From contig NW_025064885.1 in assembly GCF_019112545.1 (NCBI RefSeq), forward strand, positions 1,016,073 through 1,080,072: DNA of 64,000 nt, given 5' to 3'. The stretch is from Guyanagaster necrorhizus (Eukaryota > Basidiomycota > Agaricomycetes > Agaricales > Physalacriaceae). Below, in pieces: positions 34,620 to 45,956 of the stretch. Numbering within the stretch: position 1 is the first letter of the stretch; each line of letters starts with the position of its first letter. Under the pieces are notes generated by a model. The model did not search any database and was not told the origin of the DNA. It saw nothing but the letters and a program-made list of their open reading frames with translations. The translations under genes and the position numbers were made by a program.

Positions 34620-37600
34620 ATGGAGCGCACAAACTCGGCCTCTTCTGCACCTTCACGCTCCGGTTCGTCGTCAGGCGCATTCGCCTATCAGACTCGCCTT
34701 CTCGAACGGACTGCATCCACTAGAGGCGGTACTTCGGTGTCGAGGAGCAACTCCCAGTCGAGTATGAGCATTTTGACGAATCCTACAGGCTCATCTGCAG
34801 CTCCCAATACCCGTCGCTGGGTTCCATCTCATCGCGTCGCCAACAGCTTGGACGCTGTTCGTGGCAGATGGGAAGAGCGTTCGCGGGATGCTGCGATGGA
34901 GGATCATACGGTCTCCTCGTCGTCTCCAACTAGAAGCACGCCAAATCCTCAGCTCTCCGCTGACAACCAGCGACCTCCATACATTCCGTCTTCTCCTTCC
35001 CATTCCAGTTCCTTACCCGAGCAACAGCGGACTCCGCCATATCTCAAACGGTATACAATGCCGGCACCCATCATTGCATCCCCTTTGTCGCCCAACACTA
35101 CAGGAGTTTCCGTAGAAGCTGACCCTCTGCCTTCTTCTGCTACCACACATCGAATTCACTTGCCTTCTTCACCTACGTCTTCTTCTGCTTCTGATAAGAC
35201 CAGAGATACCGATCAATACCTATCTTCTACCATTTCTAGTGCAGAGTCTTCCCCTTCCCCGTCTCGTCATCGCGCAACCACACTGGGTGGCTCCAGTTCG
35301 CCGAGCTGGTCGTTATACGATCGCGAAGTAACAGCTTCACCGCCGCATGAAGCTTCGTCTTCCAACCATGATCCTTTCATTTCAACCCCGCCATCTACGC
35401 CTCTGAAGAGACGTCCTATGTCCTATTATGGCGGCATGTCGTCCTCCGACAAAGCCACAGTCGGGCCCTCCATCTTCGATCGAACAAACTCGTACAAACG
35501 TTCCTTAGAGGCTTCAACACCTACCAACCCATCTTCCGTCATGTCACCTACCCCATATCGCAGTTCATATATGAACAATAAGAAGGCAGCAACGTACAGT
35601 GAGAGCTTGACTGCCGGAAGGAGACTCGGGAAGCATTTGCCCCGTATTGCCAGTGGAGATGGGGATGATCATTGGGAGGAGAAGAAGGACTTTCCAAAAG
35701 AGTGGGTTGAGGCGAAGGAGGTCAATCTACCAATGAAAGAAGTGAAAGTCGTTGAGACGACGCCCACAAGGAGGGAGATGCGGGTTCGCGATCTCAACGT
35801 TGGCATAGATCCAGGCTCGGAGTCCAAACGGAGAGAGGAGATGGGTCTACCCGTCGTAGATGAGGGCGATGGAGTGGCAGGTATCCCCGGGAGACTGCGT
35901 CTGTCGCGATACAGGGCACCCAATGCTCAGACTCCTATGCCTTCTTCACGACTAGCGAGAGGCTTATGGGCAGACACTCAAAGGCATCTCATACAAGCTT
36001 ATGAGTATCTGTGTCACGTAGGAGAGGCTCAACAGTGGATCGAAGGTTGTTTGGGAGAGGAGTTGGGGTTTGGTGTCGTCGAAATGGAAAGCGGTCTACG
36101 AAACGGGGTCGTTTTAGCCAAACTGGTGAAGGTGTTCACTCGGGATGCCATCGTCAAGAGAATCTACGAGGTAGGCAAATGTTCTTGAAGGGCATTTGGT
36201 CGACGTTGATGTTGTGTTGCAGGCGCAAAAGTTGTCCTTCCTTCATTCAGATAACATCAACTACTTTTTTGCTTTCGTTCGTCAAGCCGGTCTACCAGAA
36301 GTATGTAGAAATTCTCATGCATTTACCCAGCATCCACTCATCAAATCTGACAGGGCTTCATTTTTGAACTCACGGACTTGTACGAAAAGAAGAACCTTCC
36401 AAAGGTGATTTACTGTATCCACGCATTGAGGTGAGAATATGGTGTTTAGTGTGATGCATGCCTTTTATGAACACTTTTGTGCACTGTACAGCCATCTTCT
36501 TGCTCGACGTGGTTTGGCAGAACGTATCGGCAATCTTTTGGGACGGCTGCAATTCTCTGACGACCAACTTCAGAAAACTCAGAAAGGCTTGAAGGATGCA
36601 GGCGTTACGATGCCTAATTTCGGCAACGTCGGCCGGGAGCTTGCTAAGGAGATCAACGAAGAGCCGGAAGTTGAAGTAGAAACAGAGGATGAACGTTCGT
36701 CCACCATGTTCTCTCAATTGCCACCTACCTGACCGGCTTTCATCTCAGGGCGAGATCGTTTGCTGCTTGAAACCGAAGGCTCGATCATCAAGCTTCAATC
36801 CCAGTGTCGAGGATACATTGCTCGCCAGGCTGAGGCTGCGCAGCGGGATCGCATGCGACTTATTGAGCATTACGTGGCAAAAATACAGGCACGCTGCAGA
36901 GGACAGCTTCTTCGCCGAGAACTTTCTGAACAACGCAGTGAACAGCGAGACCTCGAACCGTGGGCTGTCGCACTCCAGGCATCTCTGCATGGCGCATTGT
37001 TTCGAAAAGAGTGGCACTCACACCTTCTTGATATCCGAAGCTCTTCATCCTGTGTAATCAAGATACAAGCCCAGCTGCGCGCTGCACTTCAGCGACGTCG
37101 CATGGTCGGGCTCATGGCTGCTCTAAGGACAAGTCGATCTTCCTTTGTCAAGCTACAGTCAATGGCACGCCTACGTTTAGTGAAGAGAAGCATCAACCAG
37201 GTTTCAAAAACCTTTGTCGAACCTTCTGTCGCAACCTCTGTGATGACAATGCAGGCATTCTCTCGGGGTGCCATTGCTCGGCAGCGGGCTATGCAGCAAG
37301 TCAAAACGCTGCATAATTACGAAGGAACTTTTGTTGCCCTCCAGTCGCAGTGCCGGGGTATCCTTGTTCGGCGGCAGATGCGTAAACAAATGGCGAAGTT
37401 GGAGGATGTCACGCGGACGGTCATACGTATACAGGCTGCTTCTAGGACCTACCTAGCGAGGAAGCGCCTTTTGTCACTTATACGAGGACTTCGAAAGGCA
37501 ACGGCATCGGTTGTCAGTTTTCAGACCATTGCGAGAACAAAGATTGTCCGGCAACAGCACAAAGCGATGACTCGGGCCTTGATGACCGTCACTACCATCA

Positions 37601-40600
37601 AAGCTGTGGGGAGTTTACAGGCTCTAGCTCGCGCCTCCCTAGCCCGAAGTAAACACCAGGAAGTCACCAGAAAGTTGGAATTTGTTGCGCCTGACATGGT
37701 CCGCTTTCAGGCTGTCGCACGGGGCGTACTTGCGCGGGATGACTATTTCGCTTGGCGGGATCATCTACTTGCTAGTCAGGATGTTGCCACGTTTCTACAA
37801 GCCTTGTCACGAGGTGCCATGGTACGGCGCAAATTCCGTTCGAAAATGGATTACTACCGCTCGAATCTAAGCAAGGTCATTCAAATCCAGTCTCTCATGC
37901 GCGCCAAAGAAACTCGGGAGCAATATCGACAGCTCACTATGGGTCAGAACGTCACCGTTGGAACAATCAAGAATTTTGTGCACCTGTTGGATGACTCAGA
38001 GGCCGATTTCCAGGACGAGATCACGGTTGAGAGGCTGAGGAAGAGGGTTGTGCAGCAAATCAGGGAGAATCAAGCATTGGAAAGCGATCTAAACGATCTG
38101 GACACCAAGATCGGTTTAGTTGTAGAAAACATGAAGACAGTTAAGCGGCGACATACTGACAATGCTGCTGGTCATGCTGCCCGGACTTCATTGCTTGCTG
38201 CTCACGGTGATCCATTTTCCGGACCCAACACTCTGGATCACACTGCTCGACGGAAGCTCGACTTGTATCAGCAACTATTCTATCTCCTTCAGACGAGAGG
38301 AGAATACTTAAGTCGCCTTTTCTATCTTATCTCACAAGGGAATGCCGCCGAGTCGAATCGCCGATTCGTTGAGCGAGTCGTGTTAACGCTATTCGGTTAC
38401 GGTCAAGATAGCCGGGAAGACTATTTACTACTCAAGGTTTTCCAAGTAGGCGAGGTGCTGCTTTGTTTTATGTTGGGATTTACAGGCTCTTTCTTCCCAG
38501 CTGGCCATTCGAGATGAATTCGTCTTGGCGACTTCATCGAGCGACATCGTACGCGGGCATCCGATGTATATCAACATCGCCGTGCATTACCTTAGGCAGA
38601 AACAAGCCGTTTATGTACGAGAAGCCTTCCAAGATGCTATTCAGAAACTAGTCGATCATCCTGATCTTGACCTGGAAGCCGATCCTTGCACGGTACGTGT
38701 CTGAACCAGGTTGATTATTTTGCGAACTGATACAGGACCCTCTAGATCTATGAGGAGAGAACTAGACGTGAAGAGATGAGGTCTGAAATCTCAATTAGCA
38801 AACCGAAACAAGTCAACTTTCATGAAGCGTTGAGGGACCCCGATACTAGGGCTATTTACATAAGACGTGAGTGCAGTAAGTGTATCATCCTGGCTCCGGG
38901 TATTAACAATTCCAGACATACAAATGCTGCAATGGGCCACAACTGTAATGGTGCAGGCGATCATGGAGTCGACGAAAAAGATGCCATACAGCATACGCTA
39001 TCTCGCCCGTGAAACTCTTCACATGGCTCGCGTAAGTTTCTCATCTATAGCTGATCTTGCTGTGCTTTAAAATCCATTTAGGAGACGTTTCCGGATGCTC
39101 CTAATGAAATTTATGCTGCATGCATTGGACGACTGGTATTCTATCGCTACATCAATCCCGCTATCGTGTATGCCTCCTCCGTATCACACTTTCATCTATG
39201 CTGAGACATACTAGGACCCCTGAAACGTTCAACATCATTTCTACAACTCTCGATGTCCAGTCTCGTAGCAACTTGTCCGAGGTTTCTCGTGTACTCACCC
39301 AGATCACGAGTGGGTCACCGTTCGGCGAGGATAATCCCAGCTATGTTCCTATCAATGATTATGTTCGGAAGACGATCGACGAAATGATGGCGTGGTTTCT
39401 TGAAGGTGCTTACATAAGTGACACTGACGATTCATGATGCTAACTGTCGGTCCACTAGTCGCTAACGTGCCGGATGCAGAGATACAGTTTCATGCTCACG
39501 AATTCCTTGACGCCACAGTGCAACCCAAGCCGATTTATATCTCTCCAAATGAAATTTATTCTATGCACGGATTGTTGTCGCAACATCAAGACAACCTGGT
39601 AGGTTCGATTTGCTCAAATACAACCTTTCTGAAGTCCTTCGTCTAGGGTCAATCATCTGATGATGCACTCAAAACCATTTTGAGAGAATTAGATGGTGTT
39701 CCTCATTTCGGTAATGAAGAGTTGAAAGATGCCAGAGATCATGTTATTACTCTTGAACTCACGAATCGCTTTGCTGACGTCAAAGGTAACGATGACATGT
39801 AAGATAATGATGTTTACTAACACCCAATTAGATCCGCATGCAGAGGAGAAGGCGCTCTGGGTACAAGCTAAACGCGGTGTTTTGGCAATTCTTCGTGTAC
39901 AACCAGCGCAAGATCTAGTGGAATCACTATTACAGCCAGTAACAGATGACGACGAGCTGATATGGGAAGGCGTCCTGGACGCTGAAATCATAAACGAAGA
40001 AGCTAGACATCATCCTGGACGCCAAGCCTCTCAAGCCGTTGCAGATTCTGCCTACCGGTTGGAAGACATTCGATCGTGAGCCTGCCAGATTTCAAATTGG
40101 TCAATGACTGACTTCAATCAGTTTAACCTTTCGAGCTGTCAAAGCTCTGGCTATTTCGTACTTATTGAAGCTGGAGGAGCGAGGAAAGATATCTCGTGGT
40201 GATGGCTTCCAAGGCATTCTAAATGCTATTGCTGGTGATGTGCGCAGTAAACACCGCAAGCGTATCCAGCGACAACAAGAAATGGAAAGTATGAACGAGG
40301 CGCTAAGACAATTGGGCGAGAGGAAAAAGCAGTTTGAGGAGAGAATTGACAGCTACCACCGCTATGCTCAATCATCCATGGCTACCATGGTCACAAAACC
40401 GTACGTCCATCACATTGCACTCTACAGGTTACTGAAGTATATCGACGGTTTTCTTTAATAATAGGCGCATTAAACGCTTCACTTTGCCTTTCACCAAACA
40501 ATATTTCCATCTTCGTGATCTCCAAAAGTCGGGGCAGACCCCCAAGTTTGGTTCATATCTGTACACTGCCAAGGATCTTTACGAGAAGGGTATCTTATTA

Positions 40601-40852
40601 TCCATCGATCAGTACTCTCCTCGTCAGTTTGACAAAATACAGCTGACAATGTCGTCTAATTCTGCTGGTGTCTTCAATTTACTTCTGGAATCAACCTTGA
40701 TTGGTGGCATCACTACCAAGATGGGTACGGATGAAGTACAGATGGAAGAGCTTCTTCAGGCGAAATATGAGCAACGGTTATCGTTGACCTTATTTAAAGG
40801 ACAGGCCAAGGTGAACTTGGATCTTTTTGTGCGTCAGATTAACAAGAAGTAG
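34620..40852 (+). CDS. IQG1: IQGAP-family scaffold (Rng2/Iqg1-like)
   Basis: This scaffold of the cytokinetic actin ring has fifteen exons: 34620-36170, 36223-36300, 36354-36430, 36492-36694, 36749-38445, 38486-38692, 38746-38866, 38916-39031, 39082-39167, 39215-39405, 39459-39598, 39647-39785, 39832-40075, 40122-40400 and 40465-40852, giving 1838 residues. After a disordered Ser/Pro-rich 430 residues comes a calponin-homology domain ([20 protein letters not shown]). I count thirteen IQ motifs (about 640-1050, for example [15 protein letters not shown] and [16 protein letters not shown]) that should bind calmodulin or myosin light chain. A RasGAP-related domain follows (about 1140-1500, [27 protein letters not shown]) and then the RasGAP C-terminal domain ending at [11 protein letters not shown]. 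One intron (38446-38485) is only 40 nt. Confidence 0.95.
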
Positions 40853-41098
40853 AATTCAGTCTCTATCTATTTTTGAATTGAGCTGACTTTTCGCTGACAG
40901 GTTCTTTGTGTAATGCTTTATGATACTAATGACCTCTAAACGACGGACTACTTCGTTCTCCATTTCCACCGCGTTCTTTGAAAGATTTTCTTCGCAAACC
41001 TTGACTCATACATGTACCTCTAGTCCGAACTTTGTATCCTCTCTTATATAGTGCATCAACTGAATAATTCGTAGCATAATGTACTGAACTGATAAACG

Positions 41099-43855
41099 TT
41101 ACAACGTGAACCTGAAGTCGGGATGACGATCTCCAATACTGCGTCAGCAAAGATAAGTAGATGATTCTCACGTACAAGAGATGAACGAACGGAGCACGAG
41201 TTCCTTCATCCCACAATTCTTTGTATTTGCGTATGTTCTCTGCTCGACGCCCTTCCCTGCGTGCTTTATTTTCCCACAAGCAGTAACATCTAAAGAAATC
41301 AGTCGAAAATGACTCCTTTTTACAGCGCTGGCAAAAGACGAACACATTTGCGCCGATGAAGAACCAAGCGAGTACCAAGCAGGCTAAATTAATAGCATGG
41401 CCACGGATGTACCTTGGGGCTTGGTCTATGGTCATGTCAGTAAGAGCTAGCAAGGAACGTAGCACCTTTAACAACCTTGGGTGTACGAAAATGTGGCGAT
41501 GAAACCTCTATGGTATTGACAAGTTTAACTATGTCCCTCTCAGATGCTGAAGATCGACATTACCCTGTATTTGCGAGTGCGAGTTGAAGCGCCGTGGTGG
41601 TAGCCCTTTTGTAATGTCCACTGCTGTTATTAGGAAGAATGGACCTTGTGTTTCAGGAATCAAGAAGTTATGTCACAAAATCATATTGTGAACATGCTCA
41701 CAAGAGGCAAGGGCCACTTGGATAGCTGTAACATTGGGACATCAACAGACAGACTGGCTCCAAACCAATGGAAATGTACACGCCGGCTGCAATGAGAAAT
41801 ACAGCTGCATATCGGCCCATATTGGTTTTGGCAGTGATTGCAACAGTATACCCTAGTAATTCTACAGTCTAGAAAATCAGTTCTGATGGCAGAAAACTCA
41901 CCTATGATTGCCACAGGTAAGAATATCAAGATAAATGGTCCGCGCCATTTCAATCGGTCACTCAGAAACGCCACGACAACTACAGAGAATTACACGGTAA
42001 ACATGGGAGCTAGGTAGATATCCAGGTGAAGAACCTGTGAGAACAGTTGCGGGAACGTAGGGCGGTACTAAGAAAGATGAAACACAAAGATTGGAGTGGA
42101 TGCATTGATGGTCTCACCAGTATGCAACTGGGCCCGTCCGCCAGAGTACCCCAGCTGCGCCACGATAGAAGGCCTACGAATTTTCCTGTTAGTATAACAA
42201 TAATAACAAAAGGGCAACTGAGCAGCACAAGAAAAGCGAATACGAGTAGAGGCTGACGTCGAAGCCAAGATATGCGATGGCAGTCAACCAGGTCTGTATG
42301 TCAGTCAGACCTTGGCAGAAATTCAGCTATCAACTTGAATGTGATCATTAGTGCATCCAACCTCGTATAACCTCTCTCCACTCAAAGATCTCTTCTTCAC
42401 GTTCCATGCGACTGCGGGCAGATATCTGAACCTTTTCCACGGTGATCATGTCGACCTTGGGTTCATGAAGTGCTGACGCTTCTGGCATAGGATCAGACTT
42501 GGACGTCATGTTCACAACGAAGTCGTCCGAGTGCAAACGAGAAACTTGGACATCATCAGAATGTGTATGGTTTTGATAAGGAACGATGGCATTCACGAGC
42601 AAAATCTCTCTCTTCTTCAGAGAGAAACGAGGCGGAAGACACATCGGCTGGTAAAAAGATAGCAGCAATGATGCTGAAAATTATCGTTGCAATGCCCTCG
42701 AGGATAAAAATCCAGCGCCAACCAACAAGATTTCCTATCCCGTCCATCTTGATGATTGCCGTTGCAAGAAGCCCTATATAATAATCATTCTACGGGCACC
42801 GATGCAATTTTTGAAGATTGAAGACAAACCTCCAAAGGCACCAGACAATGAGGCTTATGCTTATAATGAGCCCAGTTGAAATTAAGTGGTAAGTCCTTAC
42901 CAGACGCGTAAAAAATTCCAATGCTGCCAGGTATTTTTGTCAGATAATGATCTTGAAAAAGAGACATCCAAAGCATACCGAAGCTGGAGTTCGTGTCGCT
43001 TGTACATAGTGCTCAAATACAGGACCTGAGGATAACTTAGTGCTCTGTGCGTCATTGGGTGCATTCGAATGGAATGGACAGACAATACCGGGAAGCAAGC
43101 CTCCTTCGCAAATACCGAGGCACATGCGGATGCCCACGAGACCTCCAAGATTCTGAACAAGAGCCGTCAGTGTCGTTACGATTCCCCAGACAAATACCAA
43201 AAATGGGAGCCAACGCTGTGGATATAAAGTGTATAAAGTGAGCTACAATGGTTCGTCAAACATAAAAACCTCACGTTCGCCTTCATTCGCTTGAGCACCC
43301 AGTTAGAAGGTAGTTCGACTAAGATATACCTAACCCTCAGTCATTGGATTAAGTAGTAGATGTTGTTTAAACAGCGTACGTGATATAGAAGACTAAATTC
43401 GTAACAGATGTAGGTCAATGATGGCATAACGCATAAAAGCCCTACCGGCTAGTGTCGTGTTGAATTGATTTCCATGCAGATGGATATCAGATTCCAGACC
43501 GGCAATCCTAGGTAATAATTATAGATTCTCGTCGTCTTCCAAAGAATAAGACGTGCTAACCTTGCATTTCCGACGTTACTTCGGTCAATCTAAAGTCGTA
43601 CATGAGATATGGCCCTCTGTCACATGTGGTAAATAGCACGAACAAAGTTGGCAAGCCAAAGCTGTCTAGATATGAACAAGATCAACGTTCAGAAGCACAA
43701 CGCTGCGCACCAGAGCAAGGGGAGGCAGAATATGACAATCTACGAAGATGGGCTTCAAGAATGAGTCACTGGGAGGATAGCGGTTGCAAAGACGTACCGA
43801 GTTTCCAGAGGATATTTCTGGTCATCCGACGTTGATAATCTGGATTTTCCGGCAT
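41099..43855 (-). CDS. MFS transporter of the allantoate permease/anion-cation symporter type, 24 exons
   Basis: This is a plasma-membrane permease of the Dal5-like ACS family, with about 525 residues. Twenty-four exons are needed; the first are 43855-43798, 43739-43711, 43661-43644, 43589-43561 and 43507-43446, and the last begins with Ile-Gly-Asp just after the 52-nt intron ending near 41128. Joined exons give family blocks in order: FIDRSNVGNARIAGLESD, HGNQFNTTLAVFYITYILVE, LPSNWVLKRMKANRWLP, LVGIRMCLGICEGGLLPG, MYKRHELQLRIGIFYASASL, NLVGWRWIFILEGIAT, FLSEEERDFAL, LKWRGPFILIFLPVAIIG, LSILPNNSSGHYKRATTTAL, QDQAPRYIRGHAINLACLV and the C-terminal WENKARREGRR. The substrate (allantoate, ureidosuccinate, peptide or vitamin) is not decided by sequence. 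It is the last intact gene before the transposon nest. Confidence 0.88.
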
Positions 43856-44350
43856 AATTTCAGGAAAGTATGTCAGGTGAGATGGTAGGGAGACAGATTG
43901 GAGAGCAGATGCTTTATATTATACAAGCGCGGCGCCCGCGGCCAAAAATAAGTATTACACACATCTAAAATAACGACGAAAGATAAGCCTGACCAGCAAC
44001 TGACCAATGCCAGTGCCAGTTGGAGAATGCGTGTGAAGGTGGTTCAAAAATAACTTGATCTTCGGTCGCAGTTTTGATCGGACCAATAATATGACAAAAT
44101 TCCCAATCTGGCAACTGTCGGTACCACTCGGCGTGACTTCATCCGGCTTCGGCCTTAACGGCTTCACCAAGTCATAATTTTTGATGCCAAGTGGCTGCCG
44201 CATCAGCCGGTCACGCTATTGCCTCTAATTGGTGGTCTCGTTCCCATCCATCCTAGATATCCTCCTGCAAGTGAGAGAGTTTGAGACATCTCTTACTCAC
44301 TTAGTCAGCACCTTATGTGTGCAAGCTTGGACTGCTCACAATGTTCACCT
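43856..44350. other. upstream region of the MFS gene and euchromatin edge
   Basis: This holds the MFS promoter and normal, CG-containing sequence up to about 44,350. The open frame at 44229-44504 has no motif, runs into CG-poor DNA and is not called a gene. Confidence 0.4.
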
Positions 44351-45093
44351 CGCTAATGCTCAGAATGATCAGACCATTTCACATGGAGTGGAGTTAGAAA
44401 TGAGAATACTGCTGGGGTTGGCTGCTTTTTTGAATGTAAAAACATATTCTAAAAATGTCAGAGCTTTTGATCACATTTTTGCAACCAGCATCTTAGAAAC
44501 ATAATAAAAAATTCATAGTTTTTGTACTGTTTTTATATACTAGACAGATTAAGTAAGTTTAAATTTTTAAGAAAGAGAAAGCAGTCTTCATTGTTCAGAA
44601 CAATGGAAACTGCATTTTCTGTCTATTTTCTGTGTTATTTTCTCTACACTAAAAGAAGACTAAAAAGTATCCTTTTCTGCCTTGTTTTTAAAATGGTCTC
44701 TCTCATCAAAAAATACATCTGTCTCAGTAGTGAGAAGGTTTCATAAAATTTACATCTGAAAAACATGAGAGCCATGTGAGAGGAACCACCAAAAGAGATA
44801 GGCATGAGACTACTAGTTAGCAAGTCTTGGCATTGTTACTCATTGTGCTAAGCCAGAAACTGTAGGCTGACTATATTATATAACTCAGCTAGATAGATAT
44901 ACACTAACTCATTGGCTCATAGTAAAGTAAGAGAAAGAGAAGAGAAATATAAGAAGGAAATAAGTAGCATAGATATAGATGGATAGAATGAAGCATAAAT
45001 GTGAATATAGGTGTAAAGTAAGCATAGATAGTTGTCATGTGATAACCAAACAATCACAAACATCTAACACTGCAATTGCTAAGGTCTGATATT
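44351..45093. repeat. CG-poor degenerate repeat DNA, origin not recognised
   Basis: AT-rich, almost CG-free sequence with no coding signal. It has the base composition of the retrotransposon nest to its right and is probably an older, fragmented element. Short A/G-rich stretches around 44,920-45,010 resemble nothing I can name. Confidence 0.45.
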
Positions 45094-45263
45094 TGTTATG
45101 ATTTTTTTCTTTTTCTGATTCTTTTAGCTCTTATTGATGCTTAGTCAGAGCATCTGAACAAGTGCTTAGGTTCATGGGACAGTCTTAGTCATCACAATCA
45201 GCCATTGTGTTAGAATGCATAGTGATACTCTGATAGCAGGATAATTTTCCTTTTGTAAGTAAC
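45094..45263 (+). repeat. LTR fragment 1 (5' part), oldest layer
   Basis: It starts with the family LTR start TGTTATGATTTTT and contains the shared GCTTAGTCAGAGC block. It stops at 45263, where a second LTR of the same family begins, so the second appears to have been inserted into it. The rest of this LTR is not in the window. Confidence 0.7.
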
Positions 45264-45402
45264 TGTTATGATTTTTCTACTTCTATCCTTAGACTTTATG
45301 ACTTAACCCCTATTTATGCTTAGTCAGAGCACTAAACCAAAGTGCTTAGGACCATGGGAGAGGCTTAGTCAGCATAACAAGCCAATCCATTATTGTTCTC
45401 TG
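45264..45402 (+). repeat. LTR fragment 2 (5' part), interrupted by element A
   Basis: It has the same TGTTATG start and a GCTTAGTCAGAGC block. It is cut at 45402 by element A and resumes at 51438, where the sequence with GATGCACAATCAAC matches the next part of related LTRs. The resumed part is cut again at 51483 by element B. Confidence 0.7.
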
Positions 45403-45919
45403 TGTTAAGCCCAAATTCTATGTGACTATTAATATATGATAAACTGTTCAGAATCTTGCACTTCAGGTTAGACTGACAGAGTTCACTGATGTGTCAATAG
45501 AGTTGTGTAGTCAAGGCATTGCAAGTAGCTTGAGATGAGATGGTGAAGAATAAACTTTAGCTTAATGCTGAAGCTACTACAGTGAAAACTGCACTACTTA
45601 AATACTGTTCTGTTATTTAGCTATAAATAAACATTCACAAAAGATATTGTCTGTCATAGAGCTGTTACCCCTGCTGTTGCCAGGCTCTCCACAAAAGCTG
45701 TTGTCTTGCTGTTGTGCTATTACTGCTGCATTAGGGTTCAAGAACAAAAGGAGCATTATCTCTCCCTTTACAGCATACAGCAATGTGATAAGACTATGAC
45801 TGACTAGATTGCTGACTAAGCCCTCTCATGGTCCTAAGCACTGGCCTTAGCACCCTGACTAAGTGAAGATAGGGGTCATTTCTAAGAGAAAAGAAAAGAA
45901 AATAGGAAAAATCATAACA
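45403..45919 (-). repeat. element A 3' LTR (517 bp)
   Basis: In the plus strand it begins TGTTAAGCCC and ends AATCATAACA. It matches the right LTR closely but contains an extra 36 bp (ACCCCTGCTGTTGCCAGG and following) within the shared GAGCTGTTGTCTTGCTG region. The adjoining internal sequence is the polypurine tract. Confidence 0.9.
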
Positions 45920-45935
45920 TTACCCTCTCCTTAAG
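45920..45935 (-). other. element A polypurine tract
   Basis: Sense strand reads CTTAAGGAGAGGGTAA immediately before the LTR start TGTTATG. This is the position and composition expected for the plus-strand primer of an LTR retrotransposon. Element C has the near-identical CTTAAAGAGAGGGTAA. Confidence 0.75.
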
Positions 45936-45956
45936 ACTATCATTCTGATGGTATAG

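Noticed and set aside
43590..43855. Broken 5' end of the MFS gene (pseudogene)
   Set aside because: Four short exons of 58, 29, 18 and 29 nt give a continuous first transmembrane region leading into FIDRSNVGNAR, so the gene looks intact.
44229..44504. Open frame of 91 codons at the gene/repeat boundary
   Set aside because: It spans the composition change, has no motif and does not join to neighbours.
45094..45402. CRISPR-like or tandem repeat array suggested by recurring TGTTATGATTTTT and GCTTAGTCAGAGC
   Set aside because: The recurring blocks are the starts of separate LTR copies of different length and age, with no regular spacer unit.
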